Source of the DNA: Cyanobium sp. AMD-g
GTDB lineage: Bacteria; Cyanobacteriota; Cyanobacteriia; PCC-6307; Cyanobiaceae
Assembly (NCBI RefSeq): GCF_024346395.1
Contig: NZ_JAGQCW010000004.1
Location: forward strand, 124,001 to 188,000
DNA: 64,000 nt
Direction of reading: 5' to 3'
Shown here piece after piece: positions 9,630 to 18,204 of the stretch. Under the pieces are notes generated by a model that saw nothing but the letters and a program-made list of their open reading frames with translations, was not told where the DNA came from and did no database searches. Position numbers and translations under genes: made by a program. Position 1 is the stretch's first letter, and each line of letters begins with the position of its first letter.

Positions 9630-10387
9630 GCGGCGGCTTCACCGATCACTTCGGCTCCGTTGCCGGGGCGTACGCCCACTACCGGCCCACCTACCCGCCG
9701 CCCCTGTTCGACTGGCTGGCCGCGGTGGCACCGGGCCGGCATCGGGCCTGGGACTGCGCCACCGGCACGGGCCAGGCCGCCGTTGCCCTGGCCGGCCACT
9801 TCAGTGAGGTGGTGGCCACCGACGCCAGCGCCAGCCAGCTCGCCGCCGCCAGCCCCCATCCCCGCGTCCACTACCGGCAGGCGGCGGCGGAGAGCTCCGG
9901 GCTGGAGGCGAACAGCATCGATCTGGTCACGGTCGCCCAGGCCCTGCACTGGTTGAAGCGGCCCCGCTTCTTCGCAGAGGTGGAACGGGTGATGCGCCCC
10001 GGCGGCGTGCTGGCCGTCTGGAGCTACGGCATTCCTCACCTGGAGGGCGAGACGGCCGACGGCCAGCTGCAGCACTTTTACGCCGACATCGTTGGTCCTT
10101 ACTGGCCAGCCGAAAAGGCGCTGGTGGAGAACGGCTACCGCGACCTGGTACTGCCCTTCGAAAGCCTGCAGGCCCCATCGTTCGCCATGGACGTCGCCTG
10201 GAGCCTGGAGCAGGTGCTCGGCTACTGCTCCAGCTGGTCGGCCAGCGCTCGCTACCGCGAGGCCCTGGGCAGCGACCCGATCGACCATCTGCGTCCGGCC
10301 CTGGCCGCCGCCTGGGGGGAGGCGGAGACTCCACGGCGCCTGCATTGGCCGCTGACGATCAAGGCGTCGCGACTGGGCTCGGCGTAG
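9626..10387 (+). CDS. Class I SAM-dependent methyltransferase
   Basis: A 253-residue cytoplasmic methyltransferase of the methyltransferase-11 type. FTDHFGSVAGAYAHYRPTYP at the N-terminus is followed by the SAM-binding motif WDCATGTGQAAVALA, the acidic strand-2 end VVATDAS, and the later blocks VTVAQALHWL and RVMRPGGVLAVW. The substrate is unknown; the pattern resembles small-molecule methyltransferases annotated only as generic. It is coupled to the upstream carrier by a 4-base overlap. Its 3' end overlaps the convergent V-ATPase A gene by 29 bases. Confidence 0.85.
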   Translation: MSGGFTDHFGSVAGAYAHYRPTYPPPLFDWLAAVAPGRHRAWDCATGTGQAAVALAGHFSEVVATDASASQLAAASPHPRVHYRQAAAESSGLEANSIDLVTVAQALHWLKRPRFFAEVERVMRPGGVLAVWSYGIPHLEGETADGQLQHFYADIVGPYWPAEKALVENGYRDLVLPFESLQAPSFAMDVAWSLEQVLGYCSSWSASARYREALGSDPIDHLRPALAAAWGEAETPRRLHWPLTIKASRLGSA

Positions 10388-12206
10388 GGGCTCCGGAGAG
10401 GGCCTGGATCTGCTGCAGAAAGCTCTTGTAGGTGGGCGAACCGGCGGGGGCGTAATTCAGGTTCCGGTACAGACCCGTGAGTTGGGTGTAGAAATCCCGA
10501 ACGGCTTTCTTGTCGGTGAAGGTGGGGTCACGGTGCAGCAGATCGAACACCAGATCGAAGGAGGTCTTCTGGCGTTCCAAGGGGGTGGTGGAATCAACAG
10601 CATCAAAGGCATCCTGCTGCAGATACACCATGTCGAGAAACAGGGCCTTCTGGAACACGATGAAATCCGCCAGGCTGACGCCTTCCTCCCCGGTCACCTG
10701 AATCATCTGGCCGACGCGGTCGCCCTCCTTGAGCAACCCGTTCATTGCGGCAACGCGGCCCACCCACTCCGGTGAGAGGTGCTGGGAGAACCAACCCTCG
10801 AGCTGCTGGAAATAGCGGGACCAGGAAAGCAGGATGTCGACGGCCGGATAGAACCGCTTGTAGGCGCGCTCCGCACTCAACCCCAGAAATGCCTTGACCG
10901 TGCCCAGGGTGCACTGGGTGACCGGCTCCTCGAAATTGCCTCCTGCGGGCGACACCGTGCCGATCATGGTGAGGCTGCCGACGGAGCCATCGCTGGTGCG
11001 AATGATTCCCGCCCGCTCATAGACACTCTTGATCGAGGAATCGAGATAGGCAGGAAACGCCTCTTCACCTGGAATCTCCTCCAGCCGGCCGGAGGTTTCG
11101 CGCATCGCCTGGGCCCAGCGGGAGGTGGAATCGGCGATCAGCAGCACGTTGTAGCCCATCTGGCGGTAGTACTCCCCCAGGGTGAGGCCGGTATAGATGG
11201 AAGCCTCCCGCGCCGCCACCGGCATCGAGGACGTGTTGCAGATGATGATGGTGCGATCCATCAGCGATCCGCCGGTCTTGGGATCGGAAAGCTTGGGAAA
11301 TTCGGTGATCGTTTCCACCACTTCTCCCGCCCGTTCCCCGCAGGCCACCACCAGCACGATGTCGACATCGGAGTGGCGCGAGATCAGGTTCTGGAGCACG
11401 GTCTTGCCAGCACCGAAAGGGCCCGGGATGCAGCCGGTACCTCCCCGGGCGATGGGCAGAAAGGTGTCGATGATCCGCTGGGTGGTGATCATCGGCTCCT
11501 GGGGATAGAGCCGCTCGCAGCGGTTCGTCTCCAGCAGCGCCTGGGGCAGGGCACGCCGCACCGGCCACTGCTGCGTGAGGGTGAGCGAGCGCTGGCTGCC
11601 GCTGCCATCACGGATCCGGGCCACGGCGGTGTTGATCGTGAAACTCCCCTGCTGAATCCAGTCGAGGCTGACCGCCCCCTGCTGATCGAAGGGGACCATG
11701 ATCTTGTGGCTGAATCGCCCCTCCTGAACGGTGCCGATCACATCGCCGGCGCGGAGGGTGTCGCCGATCTTGGCCCTGGGCTGAAACGACCACTTCTTCT
11801 CCGTATCCAGGGGCGACACATCGGCGCCGCGGGGCAGAAACGTGCCGTAGCCAGCGGCCAGCTGGGCCAGGGGATTCTGCAGGCCGTCATAGACCTGGCT
11901 CAGCAGGCCGGGACCGAGCGTGACGGAGAGTTGCTCGCCCGTCTGTTCCACCGGGTCGCCGATGCCGACCCCCTTGGTGCTTTCGAACACCTGGGCATCG
12001 GCCAGCCGGCCGCGCACCCGCAGAACTTCGGCCTTCAGCTTTTCCTGGCGTTCACCACCACGGCTCGGCAGACAGATGTAGATCACCTCATTCTTGAGCA
12101 GAGGCCGTGGCCTGGTCTGGGCCATCTGGATCGTGACGAGATCATCCTGAACGGCCACAACGCTGGCGGGTTCGTACTCAGGGAGAGACTCAATGCTGCT
12201 GTTCAT
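10359..12206 (-). CDS. atpA: V/A-type ATPase catalytic subunit A
   Basis: A 615-residue catalytic subunit of the cytoplasmic V1 head. The P-loop GPFGAGKTV is at residues 262-270, preceded by the family's PIARGGTGCIPG. ACGERAGEV, the Walker B strand YNVLLIADSTSRWAQAMRE and EEIPGEEAFPAYL follow. The long non-homologous insertion after the N-terminal barrel (about residues 115-190) separates A subunits from F-type beta. No intein is present. It is the last gene of the operon, its ATG overlapping the DUF2764 stop (ATGA). The remaining F-type atp genes expected in a cyanobacterium are not in this window. Confidence 0.96.
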   Translation of the reverse strand: MNSSIESLPEYEPASVVAVQDDLVTIQMAQTRPRPLLKNEVIYICLPSRGGERQEKLKAEVLRVRGRLADAQVFESTKGVGIGDPVEQTGEQLSVTLGPGLLSQVYDGLQNPLAQLAAGYGTFLPRGADVSPLDTEKKWSFQPRAKIGDTLRAGDVIGTVQEGRFSHKIMVPFDQQGAVSLDWIQQGSFTINTAVARIRDGSGSQRSLTLTQQWPVRRALPQALLETNRCERLYPQEPMITTQRIIDTFLPIARGGTGCIPGPFGAGKTVLQNLISRHSDVDIVLVVACGERAGEVVETITEFPKLSDPKTGGSLMDRTIIICNTSSMPVAAREASIYTGLTLGEYYRQMGYNVLLIADSTSRWAQAMRETSGRLEEIPGEEAFPAYLDSSIKSVYERAGIIRTSDGSVGSLTMIGTVSPAGGNFEEPVTQCTLGTVKAFLGLSAERAYKRFYPAVDILLSWSRYFQQLEGWFSQHLSPEWVGRVAAMNGLLKEGDRVGQMIQVTGEEGVSLADFIVFQKALFLDMVYLQQDAFDAVDSTTPLERQKTSFDLVFDLLHRDPTFTDKKAVRDFYTQLTGLYRNLNYAPAGSPTYKSFLQQIQALSGAPTPSPVATP

Positions 12207-12886
12207 TGAGATGCACCCGAAAACAGTTCTTTGTGGCTTCCAAGGCCGGCATCCACCAGCTCACGGAAACGAGCCACGGCCGCGTCTCCTTTGTAGCATG
12301 ACCAACGGCTGACCAGACTCCAGCGCGCCAGATAGATGATCAGCGCCTCAAGATCAAAGGAATGGCCAGCTCCAATACGGTTCAACATGGCCCAGACAAC
12401 AGAAAACTGCAGTTTCTCAAAGCCGATCAGGTCGTCCTTCTCCAGCAGGTCGTGAGCCTGTCTGACCCAGGGAAAGATCGCCTCCAGTTTGAATGTCGGC
12501 GCGTTCCAGTTGCGCTCGATCAAACCCACCCATTCACCAAACCCCCAGACCTCTCCGCTGGGCGGCTGGGCCTCACCGCGGCGACGGCGACGCAACGCCG
12601 CCACGATCGTGCGCATGTCCAGACGATGGGTCACGAGGCTGCGCAGGGTGGGGTTGCGATTGGAGGCAAGGAAGCGATGGGCCTCGTCAATGAACGCCGC
12701 ATCGGTGCGCTCCAGGGGCTGGGACGACCAGGCGATCAGATTGGCGATCTGCTCCAGGGTGTGGAGATCGGGGGCCTCGAGCAGACCCAGGCGGCTTTCC
12801 AGCTTGAGCCTGGAAATCGGCGGTGTCGCGGCTTCAAACAGCGACCCGAGCGGCGGCAGGCTGGCCATCAGCACGACGTACTTCAT
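12203..12886 (-). CDS. DUF2764 protein, putative stalk subunit of the bacterial V-type ATPase
   Basis: A 227-residue alpha-helical soluble protein starting MKYVVLMASLPPLGSLFE and lacking membrane segments. Its position between E and A matches the DUF2764 gene in the chlamydial and Bacteroides V-ATPase operons (CT309 in Chlamydia trachomatis), where it is thought to stand in for the C/d subunit. Start and stop fit tightly: 7 bases after E and a 4-base overlap with A. The assignment rests on synteny plus the remembered N-terminal pattern; function as a C-like rotor socket is inference. Confidence 0.8.
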   Translation of the reverse strand: MKYVVLMASLPPLGSLFEAATPPISRLKLESRLGLLEAPDLHTLEQIANLIAWSSQPLERTDAAFIDEAHRFLASNRNPTLRSLVTHRLDMRTIVAALRRRRRGEAQPPSGEVWGFGEWVGLIERNWNAPTFKLEAIFPWVRQAHDLLEKDDLIGFEKLQFSVVWAMLNRIGAGHSFDLEALIIYLARWSLVSRWSCYKGDAAVARFRELVDAGLGSHKELFSGASQ

Positions 12887-12893
12887 CGGGGGA

Positions 12894-13595
12894 TCACTTC
12901 ACCACCCCCTCCAGCAGGGCGCGGAAGCGGGGCTGCAGGTGGGCCAGCAGGGTCTGGGCAATCGCCCCATCGGTCAGATCGAGAACCACATCCCGGTCGA
13001 CCAGGCGCAACGTCAGCCCGGCCTGGGTCCCCTTGGCGACACCGAAGCTGACCCCCTCCCGCAGCAGGCCCCGGGCGGTGAGGCGCACGAAGCGGCTGAG
13101 AATGCCCTGCTCCAGCTCCTCCGGGTGCTGGCTGAGTTCGGCCAGGCCGGCGATCCGCCGTGGCAGCAGCACCTCCACCTGCTGCGACTGGTCGGCCTCC
13201 GGGCGCAACGTGCCGACAATCTCCAGGATCATCCGTTCCAGGATCTCCTGCTTCTGCTGCTCCTCACCAACAAGCTGGCGCACCTCGCCGGTGAAGCGAT
13301 CCGAGAGCTGGGCCTTGAGGGCCAGGTTGGCGTCGCGGAAGGCCAGCTCCAGGGCCTGTTGCCCCGAGGTCTGAAGCGACTCGGCCTCCTTCCTGGCCCG
13401 GTCGACGATCTGTCGGGCCTGCTCCTCCGCCTGGGCCAGCAGGACTGCCGCCTTCGCCTGGGCGGCCTGCAGCAGAGCTTCAGCCTCGGTGCGGCCCTTC
13501 TCGACGCCCTGATCCCGCAGGCGCGCAATCAGTTCCTCCACGCCGGAAGCCACCGCCAGGGGCGTGTCGTGCCGGAGCTTCTTGGGGTTGGCCAT
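12894..13595 (-). CDS. atpE: V/A-type ATPase peripheral stalk subunit E
   Basis: A 233-residue protein with a long Ala/Glu/Gln-rich helical N-terminal half (about residues 15-120) typical of a stalk coiled coil. A compact C-terminal domain follows, ending in VVLDLTDGAIAQTLLAHLQPRF. Such proteins link the V1 head to subunit I. ATG at 13595 (MANPKKLRHD) is preferred; an in-frame start at 13610 adds five residues. The 77 bases between K and this gene are the largest gap in the operon, which matters for the gene-order finding below. Confidence 0.85.
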   Translation of the reverse strand: MANPKKLRHDTPLAVASGVEELIARLRDQGVEKGRTEAEALLQAAQAKAAVLLAQAEEQARQIVDRARKEAESLQTSGQQALELAFRDANLALKAQLSDRFTGEVRQLVGEEQQKQEILERMILEIVGTLRPEADQSQQVEVLLPRRIAGLAELSQHPEELEQGILSRFVRLTARGLLREGVSFGVAKGTQAGLTLRLVDRDVVLDLTDGAIAQTLLAHLQPRFRALLEGVVK

Positions 13596-13672
13596 GGGAT
13601 CTGCCCGCAAGGTGGGAACAACGGAAACGACGACGAAGGCAGGCGCCGGGGGAGTGGGGGGCGCAGGCTGCC

Positions 13673-14125
13673 CTATTTGGGAATACCTCCAGCCGCCACC
13701 AGGGCGAAGACGAAGGCAAACACAGCGAAGCCCTCAACGATCGCGGCCGGTGCCAGGGAAAGGCCGAAAATCTCGGGCTTGGCCTTGGATCCGGAAATGG
13801 CGGAGGCACAGCACAATCCCTGGTAGATCGCCGCCATCAGGAACGCCAGGCCCGAGAGCAGGCCGATGCCGAAAAGGCCGCCGGAATTGGCCGGAGTCAC
13901 CGGCCGGTTGAGGATGAACATCACGACAATGCCGTAGATCGACATCGACGACGGCAGTGCGGAGAGGCCAACGAAGCGTCCGTAGCCGCTGCTCACTTCC
14001 ATCATCGCGCCGATCGCCGCCTGCCCCGCCGTGGTGCAACCGATGGAGGCGCCGATCGCCGCCAACGCCACCGGCGCGTAGATGCCGATCCAGCCCAGGA
14101 CCAGAATGGATGTGTCGTTGTTCAC
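13673..14125 (-). CDS. atpK: V-type ATPase membrane rotor subunit K (doubled-hairpin proteolipid)
   Basis: A 150-residue proteolipid with four transmembrane helices in two homologous hairpins. The only membrane carboxylate is E131 in helix 4 (PAAIVEGFAVFAFV); helix 2 has none, as in eukaryotic 16-kDa and Enterococcus NtpK-type subunits. Compared with my memory of the NtpK sodium site (L61, T64, Q65, Q110, E139), this protein has L57, S60, M61, Q102 and E131. The equivalent of Q65 is therefore lost. Its start overlaps the end of subunit I (ATGA). Confidence 0.93.
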   Translation of the reverse strand: MNNDTSILVLGWIGIYAPVALAAIGASIGCTTAGQAAIGAMMEVSSGYGRFVGLSALPSSMSIYGIVVMFILNRPVTPANSGGLFGIGLLSGLAFLMAAIYQGLCCASAISGSKAKPEIFGLSLAPAAIVEGFAVFAFVFALVAAGGIPK

Positions 14126-15930
14126 AATGCCGTCTCCTTTTTGCTGAAGGGTGAGAACGGATAGCCTTCCTCGTCAAGGCTCCAGTTGAAGAACTCGATG
14201 AAGTTGAGCCTCAGGCCATGGACGAAGCCGCTGATGATGGCCAGCAGCAGGTTGATGCCATGCCCCAGAATAAGGATCAGCAGCGAAATCACCACTGCAA
14301 GGGGCACTTCGGAGCGGTAAACTTCGCCAGCCAGCTGATTGAACGTCAGGGCCAGAGAGGCACTGGCCAAGCCTAGGGCAAACAGCCGCAGGTAACTCAT
14401 CACATCGCCAAAAAGTTTGGAGAGTTCCGCCAGGGAGGCGAGCCCATCGAACAAGCGCAGCAGCAGGGACCCCAGCGAATCAAGGGGGCGCTCGCTGCTC
14501 AGCAGCAGGATGGTGAGCAAGCCGCCGACACCGAGGCCGAGGCCCAGATCACGACCCGCCGAGGTGCCCGCACCGAGGTAGAGACTGAGGCCAGCGAGAA
14601 TGATGGCGATCCAGCCGATGGGCTTGGCGCGCTCGGCGATCGACACCGCACGCATGGCCACGATCCCATTGGCCAGGATCAGGTGCAGGGCACCCACCAC
14701 CAGGGAGACCTTCATCATCACAGTGAAATCATCCAGATTCAGCACCTGAAGATGGGCCAGGAGCGATCCTGGCGGGGGGGAAGCTCCGAAGTAACTCCCG
14801 GCCAGCACCCCGTAAAGCAGCGAGAACAACAGACCGACCGCCGCCAGCACGCGGAAGCGGCGCGAAGACGGCCGCTGTCCCATCCCATTCCAGGACAACG
14901 CCAACAGCACACCCAGCACCAGGGCATAGCCCGCATCCGCCAGAATCATGGCGAAGAACATCGCGAAGGAGAAGAACACCACCACCGAGGGATCCCAGTC
15001 GCGATAGCCCGGCGTCTCGTAGAAGGTGACGAGATCTTCGCCACCGGCCAGCAGATCCGGATTCGTCATCAAGGTGGGAGGGGCGTCCTCTGACGTCGGA
15101 CTTTCGGCCCAGCAGGCCAGCCCCATTCGCTCGACATAGGACGTGAGCCGGGGCAGGTCGTGGCGTGGCATCCAGCCCTGCACCTGAAAGACACGGCCCA
15201 GATCAGCGGTCTTCTTGCCTGCCTCGTTGAGGGCCACCTGTTCATCGGCACGGATCAGGTGCTTGGAGAGCAGAAAGATCCAGCGGCTGAGGGCCACATG
15301 CTCCGCTTCGATGTCATCGAGAGCGACATGGGCCTGGTCGAGTTCAGCCCTCAACTCCTCAGGCGATTCGGACCCCACGTGGGCCCGCTGGACCGGCAGG
15401 AGGTTCTGGTCGGGCTCCTGTTCGGCGATAAGCACGACATAGCCGTGCCTGGGACTGGCATGGACCTGCTGCCACGGCAGCGCCATCCCATCGAGCGCCT
15501 GCTGGAACGCTCCCAGCTTGGAATGGGGAACCCGATAGAACCACAGGCGTTGGCCGCCGAGTTCCCCCAGCTCAGGCAGCCGGAAGTTCCCCCATGGGGC
15601 CAGCTCAGCGAGATGGTGGCGCAGGACAAGAATTCTGTCCTCGGCGGCCCGTTTGCGTGCGCGGTTCGCCAGTGCCTTCGCCACCACAACCTCAAGCTGG
15701 AACGTGGGATCAGCCTTCAACGGATAACGGCGCTGGCGCACATCCATCAGGTACCGCAGGGCCTCGCGGGCCTCAACGGCCGGTTGGGGAGCGGTGAAAT
15801 CAGCGGCGGAATCCGCCGCTCCCAGGTCAATCAGATGCAGACATCCAAGCGCCTGCAGGTCCGCCAGCACGGCCTGCTTCTGGGCCGCGAGACCGAAGAG
15901 CGAGACTTTGGCCAGGGCAACGATCGTCAT
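14122..15930 (-). CDS. atpI: V/A-type ATPase membrane stator subunit I
   Basis: A 602-residue subunit a homologue. The first ~310 residues are soluble and helical (cytoplasmic stator arm), ending near VTFYETPGYRDWDPS. The remainder has about seven to eight hydrophobic segments forming the ion half-channels. The conserved stretch LRLFALGLASASLALTFNQLA carries the arginine (in SYLRLFALG) that faces the rotor carboxylate. The start overlaps the D stop by 3 bases and the stop overlaps K. It is shorter than eukaryotic subunit a, normal for prokaryotic I subunits. Confidence 0.94.
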   Translation of the reverse strand: MTIVALAKVSLFGLAAQKQAVLADLQALGCLHLIDLGAADSAADFTAPQPAVEAREALRYLMDVRQRRYPLKADPTFQLEVVVAKALANRARKRAAEDRILVLRHHLAELAPWGNFRLPELGELGGQRLWFYRVPHSKLGAFQQALDGMALPWQQVHASPRHGYVVLIAEQEPDQNLLPVQRAHVGSESPEELRAELDQAHVALDDIEAEHVALSRWIFLLSKHLIRADEQVALNEAGKKTADLGRVFQVQGWMPRHDLPRLTSYVERMGLACWAESPTSEDAPPTLMTNPDLLAGGEDLVTFYETPGYRDWDPSVVVFFSFAMFFAMILADAGYALVLGVLLALSWNGMGQRPSSRRFRVLAAVGLLFSLLYGVLAGSYFGASPPPGSLLAHLQVLNLDDFTVMMKVSLVVGALHLILANGIVAMRAVSIAERAKPIGWIAIILAGLSLYLGAGTSAGRDLGLGLGVGGLLTILLLSSERPLDSLGSLLLRLFDGLASLAELSKLFGDVMSYLRLFALGLASASLALTFNQLAGEVYRSEVPLAVVISLLILILGHGINLLLAIISGFVHGLRLNFIEFFNWSLDEEGYPFSPFSKKETAL

Positions 15931-16529
15931 GGCGCCTGGTGCTCCTTCTTGCGTTTGGCGATCTTGGAATTGACCACTCCAGCCCGTTCCGCGTCAGCCA
16001 GATAGATGGAGATTTTGCGAATGTTCTGTCTTGCCCTTGGGATCAGAACCTTGTCAAACAAGTTATAGCGTTGGGTCACGATTCTTTCGGCTTGCTCGAG
16101 AGCATCCAAGCGGCGCCGGGCCACCTGGATGCGAATGGTCTGCTCCATGGACTGCTGGAGCACGCTGACCAGGGCGTCGACCCAGAACGGCTTGGTGAGC
16201 ACGCCATAGGGGCTGACCCGGAACGAGAGGCTCTGGAGGATTGGCAGTCGGGTGCCCATCAGATTCTCTTCGCCGATCTCCAGCGCGGCGATGGTCACCA
16301 GATCGGAGAGATCGATCGCCGCGTTGGCCACCATCGGCAGTCGGGCCGCCACGTCCGGCTCGATCGCCGCCGCCTTCGCCAGCGCCTCGGCCAGCAGGCG
16401 GCGGGCCTTCTCCCGTTCCGCGCCGATCTGGCGGCGCTTCATGTCCAGCGATGGCAGGACATCCTGAAAGGTCCGCAGCAGGGACTTCTCCTTGGTCAGG
16501 GAAGCTTTGGTGAGCGAGAGCCTGGCCAT
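15927..16529 (-). CDS. atpD: V/A-type ATPase central shaft subunit D
   Basis: A 200-residue, almost entirely helical protein. The N-terminal KASLTKEKSLLRTFQDVLPSLDMKR and the C-terminal helix RIVTQRYNLFDKVLIPRARQNIRKI are the two ends of the antiparallel coiled-coil shaft that rotates in the A3B3 head. It starts 5 bases after the B stop and overlaps I. No separate F subunit gene accompanies it, as is usual in chlamydial-type operons. Confidence 0.93.
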   Translation of the reverse strand: MARLSLTKASLTKEKSLLRTFQDVLPSLDMKRRQIGAEREKARRLLAEALAKAAAIEPDVAARLPMVANAAIDLSDLVTIAALEIGEENLMGTRLPILQSLSFRVSPYGVLTKPFWVDALVSVLQQSMEQTIRIQVARRRLDALEQAERIVTQRYNLFDKVLIPRARQNIRKISIYLADAERAGVVNSKIAKRKKEHQAP

Positions 16530-16534
16530 GGCAG

Positions 16535-17899
16535 CTACGCAGAGGGTGGGCGGGACGGCGCCGCAGCTGGGAAGTACTTGTCGAGCAGGTCCTGCTTCAT
16601 CAGCAGCTCAGCGGGTTGGAAGCACTCGGCCAACGTCGCCCAGGCCAGATCCAGGGCCTCCTCAAGGGAGATGTCCACATTGATGTCCATGAACCTGGTC
16701 TTGAACAGGCCTCCGAATCTGATCAGGCGCTGGTCGTAATCGGACAGCTCGAAGGCCATGGCCTGCTTCTGCTCCGCATCGCGCGCACCGGAGTAAAGGC
16801 GGATGCAGGTGTTCATGATCTGGTTGTGATCCTCGCGGGTGATCTTGCCGATCACGTTCTGCTTGAGACGGGACAGGGAACCGAACGGATCAATCACCCC
16901 ATCGTGCAGATAGAACTGCCCCTCGGTGATGTATCCGGTGTTGTCGGGCACGGGATGGGTAATGTCGTCGCCGGGCATGGTGGTGACCGTGAGCAGCGTC
17001 ACCGAGCCGCCCTTGGCGTAATCGGCCGCCTTTTCATAGCGGCGGGCAAGCTGGGAATAGAGGTCGCCTGGATAGCCCCGGTTGGCCGGCACCTGATCCA
17101 TGGCGATGCTGATCTCCTTGAGGGCGTCGGCGAACGAGGTCATGTCCGTGAGCAGCACCAGCACCCGCTTGCCCTCCTCCACGGCGAACTTTTCTGCCAC
17201 GGCCAAGGCCATGTCCGGGATCAGCAAGCGTTCAACGATCGGGTCGGAAGCCAGGTTCACGAACATCACCGTTCGGGCGAACACACCGGCATCCTCGAAG
17301 GTCTTGCGAAAGGCGTAGTAGTCGTCAAAGATCAGACCCAGGCCGCCGAAGACGACCACATCGGCATCGGCCTGAATCCCGATGCGGGCCAGAAAAGCAT
17401 TGAAGGGCTCCCCCGACACGGAAAAGATCGGGATCTTCTGGCTCTCCACCAGACAGTTGAACACGTCGATCATCGGCACATTCGTGCGGATCATCTTCGA
17501 AGCCAGAATCCGGCACATCGGGTTGACGGACGGTCCCCCGATCGGGACCTTCGGATCGTCTTCAAGGCCAGGACCGCCGTCGATCGGTTCGCCGGTGCCG
17601 CGAAACACCCGCCCCAGAATGTTGTTGGAGTAGGTGGCCTCCATGGGGTGGCCGAGAAAATGCACGGTGGAATCCGTGGCCACCCCCTTGGTGCCGCGGA
17701 ACACCTGCAGCGACACGGAGTCCTGCTTCAGGGCGATCACCTGGGCCAGGGAGGAGGTGCCATTGCGGTTCTGCACGACAGCCAGATCGTTGAACCGTGG
17801 CGCCGCGGCCTTCTGGCTGGCGCCGGCGGGGACCACAACCCGGAGGATATCACCGACGATCTCGAGAATCTTCGAGTAACTGACCAGGGTCGCAGGCAT
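16535..17899 (-). CDS. atpB: V/A-type ATPase regulatory subunit B
   Basis: A 454-residue non-catalytic head subunit. It keeps the nucleotide-fold context (IDVFNCLVESQKIPIFSVSG) but the P-loop is degenerate (SVSGEPFNAF in place of GxxGxGKT), as expected for B. TDMTSFADALKEIS and RRGYPGDLYSQLA-type blocks follow; here the second reads NRGYPGDLYSQLARRYE. ATG at 17899 (MPATLVSYSKI) is used because homology starts there; an upstream ATG at 17971 would add 24 unlike residues. It is the first gene of the operon, which is not the usual position for B. Confidence 0.95.
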   Translation of the reverse strand: MPATLVSYSKILEIVGDILRVVVPAGASQKAAAPRFNDLAVVQNRNGTSSLAQVIALKQDSVSLQVFRGTKGVATDSTVHFLGHPMEATYSNNILGRVFRGTGEPIDGGPGLEDDPKVPIGGPSVNPMCRILASKMIRTNVPMIDVFNCLVESQKIPIFSVSGEPFNAFLARIGIQADADVVVFGGLGLIFDDYYAFRKTFEDAGVFARTVMFVNLASDPIVERLLIPDMALAVAEKFAVEEGKRVLVLLTDMTSFADALKEISIAMDQVPANRGYPGDLYSQLARRYEKAADYAKGGSVTLLTVTTMPGDDITHPVPDNTGYITEGQFYLHDGVIDPFGSLSRLKQNVIGKITREDHNQIMNTCIRLYSGARDAEQKQAMAFELSDYDQRLIRFGGLFKTRFMDINVDISLEEALDLAWATLAECFQPAELLMKQDLLDKYFPAAAPSRPPSA

Positions 17900-18204
17900 G
17901 GGAGGAATGACGAAAGCCGGACTGCACTCCCTTGCCACTGTAATCAAAGGCAGACAAAAATCCATCGCCATAAGTTTTCTGTCATCATGGTCAACGCCGA
18001 AGCACCTGGCTATGCTGATTTACAGGCGCTCGAAATCTGAATCTCTTTTTCACGCCTCTGCTGAGATTTTTGCACCGCTGATTTGCACCGCTGAATGGAG
18101 CTCTGGCGAGCTGGCGCACTGCTTTCGTTTACGAATGATGGTGATGGCCCTTGGGACTGGAGGGGTCTGGCCTATCAGTGGAAGAGAGCCAGGCAGACAA
18201 GCGC
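17900..18204. promoter_or_regulatory. Divergent control region between V-ATPase operon and ppk2
   Basis: These 305 bases contain no convincing gene and are visibly more A+T-rich than their surroundings, with runs such as CAAAAA, TTTTC and CTTTTTC. They must hold the promoters of both the leftward ATPase operon and the rightward kinase gene. The only repeated element is the 13-base tandem duplication listed separately. I could not place a confident -35/-10 pair. Confidence 0.55.
18069..18094. repeat. Perfect tandem duplication of TTTGCACCGCTGA
   Basis: The 13-mer occurs at 18069-18081 and again, with no spacer, at 18082-18094. It lies about 110 bases before the ppk2 start, inside the divergent control region. 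It may be a paired protein-binding site or a simple slippage duplication. Confidence 0.8.
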
